DNA of 5,939 nucleotides from Paracoccaceae bacterium. GTDB taxonomy: Bacteria > Pseudomonadota > Alphaproteobacteria > Rhodobacterales > Rhodobacteraceae. The notes under the pieces were generated by a model. That model did no database searches, was not told where the DNA came from, and saw only the letters and a list, made by a program, of their open reading frames with translations. The stretch spans positions 1 to 5,939 of the forward strand of contig WTGT01000008.1 in assembly GCA_011523445.1 (NCBI GenBank), written 5' to 3'. Numbering within the stretch: the stretch's first letter is position 1; each line of letters opens with the position of its first letter. A program made the translations under genes and the position numbers. This document shows, piece by piece, positions 5,905 to 5,939 of the stretch.

Positions 5905-5939
5905 ATATAATTTGACGTCGGGCGAGGCCTCAGCCTCAC

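Larger units (their letters stand above)
5582..5939. other. Intergenic region after recO with no recognisable gene
   Basis: These 358 bases contain stops in all frames at frequent intervals, and the longest open stretch runs in from the right edge on the minus strand without recognisable similarity. The DNA is AT-rich until about 5913, then becomes GC-rich. No tRNA, rRNA or intrinsic terminator could be identified. Several inverted repeats are present and listed separately. It is probably the region separating this operon from the next gene. Confidence 0.6.

Noticed and set aside
5788..5939. Open frame of about 50 codons on the minus strand entering from the right edge and ending at TAG (5788-5790).
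   Set aside because: The translation shows no recognisable motif, has odd composition, and is of a length expected by chance; its end overlaps the palindrome arm. It could only be supported with sequence beyond the edge.
1..5939. CRISPR array, insertion sequence, toxin-antitoxin pair, prophage or defence genes.
   Set aside because: No spaced direct repeats, transposase motifs, paired small genes or defence domains were found; apart from the methyltransferase, every gene belongs to a standard housekeeping cluster.

Overview
The window is a conserved housekeeping cluster with the order typical of Alphaproteobacteria: the 3' end of a RelA/SpoT-type (p)ppGpp gene, then pdxJ, acpS, lepB, rnc, era and recO, all on the + strand. 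One extra gene, a class I SAM-dependent methyltransferase, sits between acpS and lepB, which are usually neighbours. The gene order, the long LepB and the alpha-type RecO (a GFGLDL segment followed by SPKSG) point to an alphaproteobacterium. Base composition is only moderate in GC by eye, lower than in most cultured members of the class. I cannot name a genus.

Layout: 2-472 is the C-terminal part of Rel/SpoT (CC/zinc-finger-like domain plus ACT domain), cut by the left edge. 515-1270 is pdxJ (vitamin B6 synthesis). 1307-1741 is acpS (activation of acyl carrier protein). 1775-2392 is the methyltransferase. 2419-3213 is lepB (signal peptidase I). 3210-3899 is rnc (RNase III). 3892-4794 is era (16S rRNA/30S assembly GTPase). 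4850-5581 is recO (recombination mediator). Gaps are short (26-55 bp); lepB/rnc overlap by 4 bp and rnc/era by 8 bp, so this is probably one transcription unit with translational coupling in the lepB-rnc-era block. No intrinsic terminator is visible between genes or just after recO. Three genes (acpS, rnc, era) start with GTG.

The last 358 bases (5582-5939) hold no convincing gene. They are AT-rich and contain several inverted repeats, the best being an imperfect hairpin at 5759-5799 with an 8-bp perfect inner stem, and then turn abruptly GC-rich in the final 25 bases.

No new multi-gene system is evident. The most unusual signals lie inside ordinary genes. RNase III appears to lack two conserved acidic residues of its nuclease centre (equivalents of E. 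coli E65 and D114 read as Val69 and Gly118), while its double-stranded-RNA-binding domain looks normal. The neighbouring Era has a GASG loop in its KH domain where GKGG is usual. Both proteins act on ribosomal RNA, so the pair deserves a comparison with close relatives. The methyltransferase inserted in the operon is the other item of interest.
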